A DNA stretch of 64,000 nt from Lethocerus indicus (lineage: Eukaryota > Arthropoda > Insecta > Hemiptera > Belostomatidae), in assembly GCA_019843655.1 (NCBI GenBank), contig JACDQD010000006.1, positions 20,974,246-21,038,245 of the forward strand. The letters run 5' to 3'. Below the pieces are notes generated by a model. It ran no database searches. It was not told the origin of the DNA and saw nothing but the letters and a program-made list of their open reading frames with translations. The position numbers and the translations under genes are program-made. Below, in pieces: positions 33,550-45,250 of this stretch; the stretch's first letter is position 1; every line of letters begins with the position of its first letter.

Positions 33550-36170
33550 GTAAGTATGTCTTCCGCTAAATAAAAAAACAACATGGCCTAACACAAGACT
33601 CAAGTCAAGTATAATTTCCAGTGCACTGCCTCTAAAATTCGGTAGAGTTGTATTCAACTTCGGACGAGTGGAGAAAGCGCGAAATCTGAATTTGGAAGAA
33701 AACTAGTTTGGCCCCGATAATAAGTTGGAGCCTGCGAAGATTCCCGTCCTATGGCTATCGACATTACTTTGCAAATATCGGAATACAAAATTGTCAATAT
33801 TGAGAAACCAAAACTGGGTCAGTGCCAGAACAAGAAAGGATAATTATTCACTCCTTATTAGTGTAAAATATTGCAATACCGATTATATTTGCTAAGTAAC
33901 TGTGAAAGTAATTCGACATGTTTCGTTATTATTTCTTCAATTTACACCGTAAACTCATTTAAACATTTTAAGTTTCTCCTTTTTTGATTACTTGATATAA
34001 TGACTTTTATGTCGCGAATGAGTACATGAAAATTATCCTTGAGCCTAATTAAGCTTTCTATAATTATCAATATTTTCTAAAGCTGTTTTTTGTATTTCCG
34101 CTTTCATTGCATTTATTTTCACTACGCTTTTTACATTTAAGTTCAACTTTCGCGCCAATTTCTCTTCACCCCGCCCAGTTTCATGTTCTATAACTGCATG
34201 ACGGAATAATGGGCAAACTGCATTTTTTTTATATCTCGGCAATTTTCTACCGTCTTTACAGTTTACTTTCACATTCTTGTCATAAATTGAGTCTAAGGAA
34301 TTGTCTCGGCCCGTAAGCTCAAGTGCCTCAAGCTCAAGTACCTCAGACAATTAATTTTTACGCTCAGGTTATGTGGTTACTAATTAAACGGAAACTTCAA
34401 AAAGCTTAATAATTACACCTTATGAATGTTTCGTCGATAGGATCGTTTCTTTTACCTCTTCCTAATCAGCTCAAAGGATTATTTAAGTGGGGCGTTCAAC
34501 ATCACATGTAAATGATTCAGATCCATCTAAATCGATTTCAAATGGTAATATGTAATGTCCAAAGTTATATATTATTTATATAGTAAATCATGTATAAGTC
34601 AAACTCAGAACTCAATATGAACTTGGAAGTTAGACATCCCTCAAATTATTGCAAAATTAGATTTTATGTCATCGATATGACGATAGTAATTACTTATTGT
34701 TGTAAGGTATTATCCTACACGACCAAACAGAAACAATTAGCTTTGTTACCCGATCCAAAGGTCTACATGGATTCATCGAAGACCTGACAAAAAGGAGTAT
34801 TGGTGATGGATATTTCACTTCGACTTCAAAAATTCTTAATCATCCCCTTCCAAACCGGCTCCAATTCACCTGCAACAATAGAATCCGAACTAATACCGGA
34901 GTTCAACGGCGGCAATTTACTCCAATCAGATAAAACCCTCTTTTTTTTGGATCCGATTCGATGCCTCCTTTTATTTAAAATTTTCTTCCCTTACTTACAG
35001 AATGAACCGAAATATGATTAATATTGTGGAGGGTCGAGATCAAAATCAAAACCTAATTTAGAGCGAAAGGGCGGCCGCTCTCGGCCCGGGTGGGTATTCG
35101 GCCGATTGGAATTTAATGTGGCAAGATATAATTTGTTCTAAAACGAGATTTCATTAGCGATTGTACCGGACCGGGCGGTGTTGAAGCCTCGGCAGGATAG
35201 ATGGGAAAGGCGCAGCCTTGGCGGTCGGAAAAATACATTTTTAACGCCCGCATTTATTGGGGTTAATAGAGCGTTTAAACTATGCCAAATACAACTCACG
35301 CCGCCTTTTCTTGTGAGATTTTCGAGCAGATTTGAACCGGCCGGTTTTTACGAAATAAGCTGTTAAAAAAAAACTATTCGAATCCCCCCCCGCCCCCGAT
35401 TGAAATCCCCAGTTCGATTCTAACTTTGAGGGGGTTCATTTCCATACGGCTACCGAAAGTATTTTGGAGAGTGTTGAAACGCGATCCCGTTTTGAAAGTA
35501 ATTTTTCCCGGCGAGGTCGAATCCGTTTAAAAAACGTTTTTGTAGAAACGGCCGCGCTCAAAATATGTTCGACACTATCTCGGCCAATAAGATTGTCCGA
35601 TTGATAATAGTCCTCAACTATGGGGTAGAGACCGCGACATTTCTTTTTCACATTATCTTCTGACAGATAAGATTTCAGAAGTAAAACTTTTGATACCGAA
35701 AGTGGGTTATTTTGTTTACCGACTAGAAGAAAAACGAGTCGGGCGCAATATTTGACGCGCGTTGCGCAACAAGACAAATGTCATTTATCGACAGCGTATG
35801 AATTTCACCGCTCTCGATAAAACTAATAAATATTCATAGGCCACTGGATGGGGAGCGTGGCTTGTTCCTTAAATTTTTGTTTCTATAAGATTTCAGTTTT
35901 TTCCCCCTTAAAACTCTCGTTTAGATAACGCTCGCTCAATTTTTAAAATAGGCCTATTTTCCGAATCCTGTATCCCACCTTAAACAATGATAATGATCCA
36001 TGAATGCTTAAGAACCGAATTATTACTAAAATATTGTTTACATCAGAGCTCAAACTTATTATTACAGTCAAAAATACTTTTCCTCACAGGTAACGGGTAA
36101 AGTCGGATGAAATTATATTGGACTATTTTTTTTTCATATTCTCGGACAATAAACTATTATCTAGTAAATA
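33550..36170. other. Presumed intron or flank, mixed composition
   Basis: AT-rich to about 35040, then islands at 35040-35360 (GGGCGGCCGCTCTCGGCCCGGG) and 35480-35830. A textbook acceptor on the plus strand, TTTTCTTCCCTTACTTACAG, ends at 35000. Sequence after it opens only 18 codons. An A-rich minus frame (34045-34350) lacks an ATG and a domain. Confidence 0.35.
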
Positions 36171-36256
36171 TCGATTGGACCCGACCCCAGTATTAGAATT
36201 TCCGGGGACATACTCGCCTTGGGTCGCAAAAAACGGTTGGAATGCATTGGACGGGG

Positions 36257-36342
36257 TCAGTAGCCTGTGAGCGCAGAGCTGCCGTCGCGGCCCCCCGATT
36301 TTCCTTCACTCGTCGTCCCACAGAAGGACGATTAGCGGCCAT
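36257..36342 (+). promoter_or_regulatory. Promoter-like segment with Inr and Pho/YY1 sites
   Basis: GGGTCAGTAGCC at about 36254-36265 matches the arthropod initiator TCAGT. GCCAT occurs at 36338-36342 as CGGCCATTTTG, and the YY1/Pho-type word ACATGGCGGCC follows at 36395. GC-rich surroundings begin abruptly at about 36170. No TATA box stands at the correct distance. Confidence 0.3.
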
Positions 36343-36396
36343 TTTGTTGTCTCCCCTTGTCTAAAGTGGACGGAATCGAGTTTCCTGCTTTCAAAC

Positions 36397-36752
36397 ATGG
36401 CGGCCACCGTAAACGAGTGGCCGGCCGGCGGAAAAAACTATATAATACCGGGCCCGGCTCGGTCTCGCTTCACGGCGTTACGAAAAACCACCGCTCTCCA
36501 ATGTACCAACTCGGATTATACCAACTGGGGACGGATTCACAATTGCATTCGTCCAAGAGAATTATTTTCAGACGGAAGGATTGCACAACGGGACGCAAAA
36601 AGAGAGCATTTTGTATTAGTCCGAGTGTAAGTAAAATGCGCCATCTTCTGTTACCGCTCGCCAACTTGATACTAATCTACGTTATAATATTTTGTAAAAA
36701 TTGCAGCGCTTACACACACGAAAATTATCCCCAATTCAACATAAATACGTAG
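36397..36752 (+). CDS. Possible two-exon microprotein gene, function unknown
   Basis: ATG at 36397 sits in an excellent start context (CAAACATGGCG). The frame runs 76 codons plus two bases to a canonical donor, GAGT|GTAAGTAAA, at 36626/36627. An 80-nt intron (36627-36706) has the branch-like word ATACTAATC (36670-36678) and acceptor AAAATTGCAG. The second exon continues in phase for 46 bases to TAG at 36750-36752. The product would be 91 residues, starting MAATVNEWPAGG and ending YPQFNINT, basic in the middle, with no signal peptide, membrane span or family I know. The 80-nt intron is a typical insect size. Unspliced reading gives instead an internal ATG at 36635 with a hydrophobic start (MRHLLLPLANLILIYVIIF), so an alternative secreted peptide is conceivable. 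ATGGCGGCC could simply be a YY1/Pho site in non-coding DNA. Confidence 0.3.
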
Positions 36753-37130
36753 GCAGAAACTGCGCAATTCTACGTCAGCAGCAGAAGTTTTACATATCAT
36801 TACTGGCAGGATTACGCTGACGATGATGAGAGGCGGAAACTATAATAAGGGAAAGACACATATTCTTAGTATTATATGTATCTGATATTGGTTTGATCGA
36901 TCGAAATATGAGTACATTATGTTCGATTACGTAGCACGATCCTCCATTAAATAAATAGTAGTTGAAAATTATCACACCCCTAAAAAAATATTTCGAATTT
37001 CATTAATTTCTTCATATCACTGTCCTGATCAAGGTAAATTCAAAATGGGGAACAGAAAAAATCGAAGATGTATTCGCAGGTAGAATGCGCTGTATGCAAC
37101 ATGTCAAGGAATTGAGTTTACTCGGCATTA
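36753..37130. other. AT-rich spacer
   Basis: No features recognised. Confidence 0.5.
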
Positions 37131-37560
37131 CTTTTGCCCCATTCGATTATCCGAGATTGCAAGTGAACTGTTGCCAGATATTAGTCCAATCCCGGGTACG
37201 GCGGCCTCTGCAATAAGAAGGCCGTTCACAGAAAAACCAAATAATCATTTCTCCGGCCGATATTAGCGCGGAGGGGTTCCAGGAAAATGGAGACCGCGCG
37301 CTTCGGACTTAATGACCTGTGTCATTTCGAAGCGTTGCCGGCTGGGGCCCTTCAATAGCCGTGCCCGCATGTGCAGATATAATCGTATGAATCTCAGGCA
37401 ACGGCAGGCCGGCTTCCATCTTCCGACTCGTGGAATGATCTTCGAGGTGGGTGACAACAAATTTGAAATGATTACACTCGCTCGTTCCGTCCAGAGCTTG
37501 AGAGGTTTCGGCCAATCACAAATAATTCGTAACGGTCCGCCAGTAATATAACCAGTTAAT
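37131..37560. other. GC-rich island, module copy 1 of the 37.3/39.0 kb pair
   Basis: GTTCCAGGAAAATGGAGA (37276-37293) and CGGACTTAATGACCTGTGTC (37304-37323, continuing ATTTCG) recur in the same order at 38947-38964 and 38999-39023. Further CpG-rich DNA follows (GTTGCCGGCTGGGGCCC). No convincing frame. I infer a duplicated regulatory element. Confidence 0.55.
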
Positions 37561-38830
37561 TACGAAACTCATGAAGCGTTTGCCGGCACTGCAATTGATA
37601 ATGCTGTAAATAAACAAAAGTAACTAACATATTATATGGCCAATATTACATTAAACATACAGTGTCAGCTCAGAACAATTTGTTCCGCCATCAAAAGATA
37701 TCTCTCTAACCGACCGGTCAAATTGAATTAGTGGTGATATCGCAAAGCCTTGCACAAACCCCAAATTTGAACCCTGTCTCGTTTTTGGCCCTCTCATAGA
37801 TATGATAGAAATATTGACCCAACCTGGACTTCCTGTATTTTTGAAGTGAGGTGTCCGAAGTTTGCATAGTATCACTTTTTTTAATTTCTTCCCATTCATG
37901 ATATTATCGTAATTTGATGATACGCACAGTAAGTAACACCGAAGTAAACCGCGAAAGCACATTTCGAACATACGCAGGCAACGTCATCATCTGAAAATAC
38001 AAAATTCCTCTTCAAATGGCTGCAGAAATGAATAAGAAATATTTAAGGTGGGGCCATCAGGTCATCTAAGCGTCGAATAGTTTTTGCCAATTTGAACGAC
38101 ATTACTGCGGAGATTAAACGGTCGGTGTGAACGTGGATCGGGGACAAAAAATTACAGGAATTTTCCAATTAGCTCAGCTATGAGAAACGTTTAAAAAATC
38201 AACCGTGCACCTAAATCCTGTAGAGTTCATCAGCGGGAAATAGTAAGCTGGATGCAGAAAGTTGAAGTTCTTATGTTCGGTGTAATTGCGACTGAAGTGC
38301 CGTCCTTCGATGCTTAGTCGATCACTAAAGATAATCGAACGTCTTATCGATGGCCTGAATCTGTATCGGACACCGAGGATAAAACATTCGTGCCGGTAGC
38401 AGTACGTTGGGAATTATTCACGGACAAAGCTCCGCGTCGCTTTAAATGACTGATAATAATGCTGGCATGAACATAGAAATGCACTTACAGTTATTCCTAA
38501 TTTTTTATTACAATTAATAGTACTGAAAAATACTTTGTCGATAATGTTTAAGTCACGGAACAATATTATTGACCTGAAATGAATAAAAATAATATTCGAA
38601 ATGCTGATTGACTGACGCTATTCACTTAATTCCATGGTGGCCTTTTAGATTGTATTGACGGGTTTATTTACGTAATTTGAATTTGTCGTATAAATGAGAT
38701 ACAAATGTATGTTATCAATACCCTCATCATCAGTTGGTCCAATTGTACGTTAGTTTCTACGGCTCCTTGACGAGTAGCATTCCGTACAACTCTCCATAAA
38801 TAGCTGAATTAAAATTTATAACGCTCATAG
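37561..38830. other. AT-rich spacer
   Basis: No repeats or genes recognised; a 106-codon minus frame at 37651-37971 has no motif. Confidence 0.45.
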
Positions 38831-39300
38831 ATGGACGCTGACAGTATAATTTTCATTACGGGGACCTTATCCCGCCGCAAAAGGCCAGAGAACCTTGGGC
38901 GACCGCCGGCCGGGTCCGTTCCAAGGCGAGAGAGTTGCGTGAAACAGTTCCAGGAAAAAGGAGAAGCACCGGAGGCCTTCAAAGTAAGAAGCAAGCGTCG
39001 GCTTAATGACCTCTGTCAATTCGGACCATTACGGCGGAGCCTAATAGCGATGGGAAGGGGGTGGAGGGGAGTCGCTTCCGACGGGGCCTGCGATGTCCCC
39101 GGGTCACGTAATTTGGTGTCTAACCGGGCGCCTCGCCATTCCGACCCGTCGGTTATTAATCATACGCCCGTTTACAAAAGGGAGGCGAGGATGACTCTGG
39201 GTCTTGGAATTTTTATTTCGCAAGATTTCCGGCGGCACTTAATTTAATGTCAACACGCAAATCCATTCTCGGAATCGGCGAGTTAAACACTAGGCCTCCC
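38831..39300. other. GC-rich island, module copy 2 of the 37.3/39.0 kb pair
   Basis: GTTCCAGGAAAAAGGAGA (38947-38964) and CGGCTTAATGACCTCTGTC (from 38999, continuing AATTCG) match the 37.3 kb copy with one and about three changes. The spacer between blocks is about 24 bases longer here. Downstream GGAAGGGGGTGGAGGGG is purine-rich. A 138-codon plus frame (38831-39247) spans it; since the matching copy is not open in the same way, I do not call it coding. Confidence 0.5.
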
Positions 39301-41040
39301 GGAAAGGCGCTATTTCACTAGATTGTAAAACCTACATTTCATTTTTCCAGAAGAATATCATCAGCCCTGAGTCAATGTTTCTTAAATTTTGATTGTTATT
39401 GGAATTTCAATGCGCATTCATTAAAACGAAGTGATGCACCCAATAGCATGCTATATTTAGGCCGAATGTTCTGAGGGCATGTATGGAAAACGTGCAGGGG
39501 AGTCGCAAACAAACAGTAACAGTGCTGACAGCGTGCTTGGCGGACAAGCCTAAGTACACCACTTGCGGCCCGTCCCATATCCAGCCGGGGACACTCCCAC
39601 ATTTTCACGATTCGTCCCGCCCCACCGAGCGTACCGAATTCTGTCCCGCTAATTCCTTTTCAAATTTATTTCACGGAATATATCTTGAGAAATTTCCGTA
39701 CGTCTCGGGCGGCGACATTAAATTTTGATCGCCTCAACGCGGTGTAAAATTGGAAGAAACCAGTCCCCATTTGTTTATCGGCCGGTCCGCGTATATTAAC
39801 AGGAACATGTCCCGAGAAATTTCCCATGGGAGAGCAACGGAATGAAATTGAAATTTTGTTTAGAATCCATACGTGGTTAATTTAGTCACCTGCCGATAGA
39901 GCAGACAGAATATGGACAGTATTTTTCGGTACAAATAGTTTTCTTAGTTGGAAGAAACCAGAACTCTGTAATTAAATAACGTGGAGACCGAGGACAAACA
40001 AAACTACAGAATTTAGTATGAAAGATTCAATTACATTCTTGACACTTCTTAAACTAAATTGTTATTCTTTTTATATACTAATTATATGCCTGCACTTATT
40101 AGTATGTAAGAGTTTCTTTGCTTTGCAAGAATAATGTAGGAAACAGACTGCCCATGCCAATTGACCAATGATGATTCGACATATGGTAACGAAATTACCA
40201 CAGAATTGAATTAGAAATTGGATGACAAACAATTTTATAAATCTTTTAGTACCCGTAACCGACATATAGATAATATTTAAAGCGCAAGCCGGTTATAATG
40301 CACGTAAAATATTTAATTAAATAAAATCCCGCACTTATACCGTTTTCCCTCGATTTTCCCCCAGTAAGGCATTAAATGCTGCTTAAATAAATTCCAAACG
40401 CCGGCGCGATATTCCTTAGAGATTAGATTCATTTTCTTTTAATTCCTTCAAATAGCACTAACTAAGCCGGGCCAGCGATGTACGGCCGGATTCCGTATAA
40501 AAGGAAAAAAAACTGGAAATATGACATTCCTAATCGTTAAGTGGGGTTTACGTTCAAAAATCTGATAAAAAGAGTGCAAGCCATAAAAATGTTTAACGTG
40601 AATTGTCGGCCTGGGCGGCTTACTCGGACCGCGGAAAGTATCCAAGGGATGCGCACGCCCCCTAAGCATTTAAATTAACAGGAATTCGTTATTTTCCCTC
40701 GGTTATAAAAGCTACCCTAGACGGCGTGCCACCGCACCAGCAACCACGTATTGAACAACGCGAATATAACAGAGTTGGATTGTAAAATAGGCAATGGAAA
40801 ATACGAACCACCGATTAAAAAGAGCTAATAGAATTTCCGGAGGACAGTTCTTACGTGCCATGTTCAAAACATATACTCCACAACAGCGCATAGTAAAGCT
40901 ACTGTTTAGTCAAGCTCATTCCCCTATCGTGGAAATTGGTTTATGAAAACTATAGAATCACTTTTTATTATAAATTTTACTGATTTTCCGTATATGTAAA
41001 CTTCATTGAATGTTCTTAAACTGTTCCTTCCTCTCAGCAA
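39301..41040. other. Mixed spacer with islands
   Basis: Islands at about 39480-39830 (CGGCCCGTCCCATATCCAGCC) and 40340-40750 (ACGCCGGCGCG, CGGCCTGGGCGGC). AT-rich in between. No gene support. Confidence 0.4.
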
Positions 41041-41382
41041 GTACCCGACACTTTTAGTTATCGACCTTTCTCGTAATGTTCGTGAAAACCTTTTCGCGAT
41101 TTCTTCGCATTATACCTCGCCCGATTTGCCGTCTTAAAGAAACGCGCACAAGCTAAAAACTGAGCATTAAAACTTCGAACGGTTGCAACTCGGACACATT
41201 GTTCGTTTTCTGAAAAACCGATGTTTTGAGCCAGTAATGAAACGATGTGAAATTCGCTCGTTAGCGGCAGTGTTACAAGATAACAATTTACGAGTGCAAC
41301 AAATCATCGCATGATTTTTTTTGTCAAACGGGCGAAATTGCTTGGCGGGCTGAGCGAACGGTTGAAATTAGAATCGTCTGGG

Positions 41383-41468
41383 TTCGATAAATCGTCGCGC
41401 CGTTTTAATGCCGTGTCCTTCCCTCCGTTCGAAGGCCCTAATTGCTCGGAGGAGGGTTCACAATTACA
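41383..41468. repeat. Duplicated non-coding module, copy A (41.4/48.1 kb)
   Basis: TTCGATAAATCGTCGCGCCG followed by TTTTAATGCC, GTTCGAAGGCC and CAATTACA. The same blocks in the same order occur at 48130-48197 with small gaps. Confidence 0.4.
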
Positions 41469-42103
41469 GATAATCGACGCATGAGGCTCCCTAATTATAA
41501 AGTAGAGTAAACAGATGGACAGGAAATCAGAGCAGGTCGCTTCGGCCAATAAAATTCCGGATAGCTAAGACGCGGCATCTGTCCCAAACAAACCGGAATC
41601 CCATAAAGGAAATATTCAGTGCGGGGTTCCCTTTTTGTATAACAAAGAAAATAATTCTTTCCCTCGAGAAAAGTCGCAAAAATATTTTCAAAACGTGTTA
41701 AATTAAACCGCCGCGAACATTTACTGCGACGACATTTTCAACTATTGTACGAGGGCCGTTAATCCCGAGTAAATATTGCCGTGTAGACTTGCAGGCAGAT
41801 CGCTTATCTGGACATCAATTAAAACCCGGTACAACAATTACGCGCTACCATTAGAGACTAGTTTAGTGCGCCGGTATAAAATAATAAAAATAAAATAAAT
41901 AGATAAAAATATGTTTAAAAAACCGTAAAACTTCAATAGCACGATCGTTTCCGCGCGGGGTGGGGAACGAACATAATTGCCCATTAAAGGTCGGCTCAGT
42001 TTTGCCCCTCGTACGGCGTAAAAATTCGATAATAGGCGTTCTTTTCCGGGCGTAAACGTCCGGGGTTTTCAATTTATGCCCGGGGTATTATTCCAATTGA
42101 GGA

Positions 42104-42120
42104 CAGGCTTATGCCCCTTA
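42104..42120. repeat. Recurrent word shared with the 16.5 kb island
   Basis: CAGGCTTATGCCCCTTA against CAGGCTTATACCCCTTA at 16498-16514: 16 of 17 bases, both preceded by a CAATT word at similar distance. They lie in separate GC islands 25.6 kb apart. Confidence 0.4.
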
Positions 42121-42540
42121 CGGAGTTGGCCGGGGCTCGCGATATTTTATACGGTCCCCGCTATTATTACGCCGGGTTACGGTCACTTCAAAAGCCAGTC
42201 CGCGGGCCGCCCGCTCTCGCCCCTTCGGCTCCCGTTTTTATACTTGCCAACTATTTTTATTATTTTTCTGTAGCCAATCTTTTTTTTTAAAAATTTAGAT
42301 ACACCGGGAGCTGCCATGTATGAGAAGAGCGGCCATAGGGGAAAACTCGGCCGATTTAATTACTCGGCGGATTTCTCCGTTTTATTTCCGCGAGCGGCTC
42401 TCTCGCTCTTCAAAATGGACGGGACGGGAACTAGAGAATTACTGTGCTAATCTTACCAGACGTCGGTCCAAGGCGACCTTTATTCGAAACATTACAGCCG
42501 GGAATGCGTAGGTCGTTACGCGAAAAGCTAACGCTATTGT

Positions 42541-43020
42541 TCCCACGAATTCCTAATGGTGAACATACTTGGACTTTTGACAATTAAAGAGTATCTGGTT
42601 CAAAAGATAGCTCAAAGCAGCTTATTATTACAACATAATTACACATGAAATGTATTAATTTTAATTGAAATTACTTATTCCATTCTCATTTCAACCAGCT
42701 TTAAATAAAAGCGTCTTATTAAAATTAATTTATATTAATTAGCATATTAATACAAGCATTAGAAATGACACAATCAACATTACGACGTCCCATTAACCCC
42801 CCTTTAAACTCAGACAAAGTACGATAATTTGCTATAAATTATATCATTAGAGGGGATGAAAATTAATGAAATCAAAAAACTTCTAAATGTATATTATTTT
42901 AATATTTAAAATCATTGCCTAAATTAGACGTGTAATTGTGAAGTGTAATTTGTTAATTAAGTGTGTGTCTTTAAGAAACAAATTTGTATATAGACTAGTT
43001 TATTGTAACAGGAAACCATT
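42541..43020. other. AT-rich spacer
   Basis: Rich in AATTAATTT words; no gene. Confidence 0.5.
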
Positions 43021-44000
43021 GTCACAGGAATATTCGGACACTTCCGATTGTCGACTTATAATGCTGACCGAAACGAGACGTGAGACCCCCCTCGTCTCGG
43101 GTGGGAAGAGGGAAAGGGCATCGTCTTTAAATTGCGAGCACGTTTAAAAATGCGCGTTTACTTCGCGCAGACGGCCTTCTTCCGCTGTTCAAAATTCACG
43201 CCGACGCCTCGTCATTAACAATCTCGGCGTGCGGAAACAATTCCCAATCGGCCGCGGCGCGGGTTTATCGGCCCGCCGGTATCGGACGCGACATAAATCC
43301 GTGAGCCGGGCGGGCGTAATTTTCCGGCCGGGGGAAATACGCTTCCAGCGGCCCCGTATTCCAGAGATCCAATCTCGGTTGATAAGGGAAATATTATCGG
43401 CGTTATAATACAAATCCGAGGTTCCGGCCGACGTGCACCGACTCCGGGAGGAGCGCCCCCCTCCTCCTCTACCAAGACATAACTAATGAATCCCCGGGAC
43501 GTAATTTATCTGGAATTAAATCTACTAATAGGCCGTCCCGTTCGAACTGTTTATCGTCTAAACGCCCCCCCCTCCCAGCGTACAATTTGCCCCGGCGGCC
43601 CGACGAATGAAAAACTGTTTTAAATTCGTACTTAATTGTAAGCGTCGCGCCGCCACCCGACATAGCATTGTTCGGGCTCCACCCCCCCCGAACCTCCTCA
43701 CTCCCACTCCTAGGCGGCCTCAACCACTTCCAAGAATTCCCCGCTCCACTCCTGGAAACTTTGCCCGCGATAACAATGGGAATAATTGTTCCGAGTATAA
43801 TTAATACGGACGGCGAGAGGGGGGGAAGGACATTGTTGCTGAGTACGGGAGATCCTCGTCTCGAGTAGTTGTCCAAAAGGAGAAGCGCACTGCAATGTAC
43901 ACCGGATTGAAAATATGCCGGCCGTTAGAACTGTGAGGGAAGAATAAATGAAGCGGAAAAAGGGTTTTCTGTTGTTTTGTTCCCAAGTAAAATATGCAGA
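43021..44000. other. GC-rich island with C runs
   Basis: CGGCCGCGGCGCGGG and GCCGGGCGGGCG, C runs near 43567 and 43681, and CCAATCGGCCG. Up to four overlapping frames are open on both strands, typical of stop-poor GC DNA. No conserved motif identified. Confidence 0.4.
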
Positions 44001-45250
44001 ACTGCTGTAAACACGATCAATCACAAAAGCTGATAAAATTGATAATATTGGCCATATTGATAATATGGCCATTGTGTTTCAAACAAGTAATAATACAACA
44101 TAATAAAATACTCAATTTCTATATTCATACGTACATAGAATACGTTCATATTCATATATAGAAAACAATGAATTTGACTTTTGCCATCATTATTAGTAAT
44201 CAACGATATGAACTGTATGTAGAATATGTGTTCTTAAAGTTATGTTTTAATTAATGAATGAAATTTTCAGCACTGAATATTCTCAATATTTTAAAAGTGC
44301 GTCGAACGAAAGGGTGAACGACGGCGCGCAATCTTAAACCGAACAAAAAGGACGAGATTTGGACAGAGGATGAACCCATTAGAGGTTGGGTCGGTTCGGA
44401 TTTTACTATTTTTTCACGGTCGGTGGTCCAGACAGTTTCGAGGATTAGACTGTGATTCGTAATTGCGGAATAATTCCGGCCACTGCTCGGAACCCGATAT
44501 AAAAATCGAAAAGGCAATTACGCACTCGCTCTCGGGGGCACACACACACTCAGACCCAGTGATTGCGCCACCGGGGGAAGAGAATGAAATAATAAACCGG
44601 TCTACGACGTCCAAGTCCGCGCGGAGGACGCACGGCCATTAAATGAGCCCGCGTACTCAGGTACCGGCGGACAGGGGAGGTACCCTCCGCTAATAACAGT
44701 TTCAACTCCCCTAATAAATATTTTCAACCGGGAAATAATAATCTTATAGATAGGCCGAATTACTCTGAATTCGGAAATGGACGCTTCACGGGCGCCGGCG
44801 GAATAATAGAATTCGGTCCAAATATTTCCTGGCCGGACGCCGTCCGGTAATCGAAAAATGTTCCGACATTGTAATTTCCGGTTATCGCTCGACAATCGGA
44901 GATGACCCAAAAGCCCGGCTTTCGGACGTTAGAAACATCTGCCCTATAATTGAACTCCCGGGACTGATCAAAATATTAATGAGATTAATGATATCCCAAA
45001 TTTTTCATTGTGTTTCACACCAAACAATCATACTATTATATAATCGATGGAGTGATTAATTTTCATGATACAGTGTCATCCCCTATGTTACCATAAAACA
45101 GAAAATGGATAATATGTTACTGCGAAAATTCTATACTCATTTCTTGTATTGTCAGTATTATATTATATATGTATTGCTATTTATCTATTGTATAAATATC
45201 TTCAATTTACCATAATATTTTTCTGATATACTTTTTACGGAGTAATAATA
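44001..45250. other. AT-rich spacer and one island
   Basis: Direct repeat at 44039-44072. Island at about 44280-44970 includes the hairpin CCGGACGCCGTCCGG (near 44832) and a CACACACACTCAGACCC stretch. Then AT-rich. Confidence 0.4.
44039..44072. repeat. Tandem TTGATAATATtGGCCAT repeat
   Basis: TTGATAATATTGGCCAT (44039-44055) is followed after one base by TTGATAATATGGCCAT (44057-44072). The pair also forms ATATTGGCCATAT/ATATGGCCAT inverted matches. A short local duplication. Confidence 0.75.

Larger units (their letters stand above)
41041..42540. other. Chain of GC-rich islands
   Basis: Contains the first copy of the 41.4/48.1 kb module (41383-41468) and the second copy of CAGGCTTATRCCCCTTA (42104-42120). 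CCGCGGGCCGCCCGCTCTCG and many TTTAAT words are present. Nothing codes convincingly. Confidence 0.45.

Noticed and set aside
34045..34350. 101-codon minus frame rich in Lys, Asn and Glu
   Set aside because: Starts at TTG right after a stop, has no ATG in context, no domain, and its composition follows from an A-rich strand.
38831..39247. 138-codon plus frame in a GC island
   Set aside because: The matching module at 37.3 kb is not open in the equivalent frame, and the gap between shared blocks is not a multiple of three, so the shared sequence is unlikely to be coding.
43469..43876. Several overlapping frames on both strands
   Set aside because: Stop-poor GC-rich DNA opens many frames at once. 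None has a motif or splice context.
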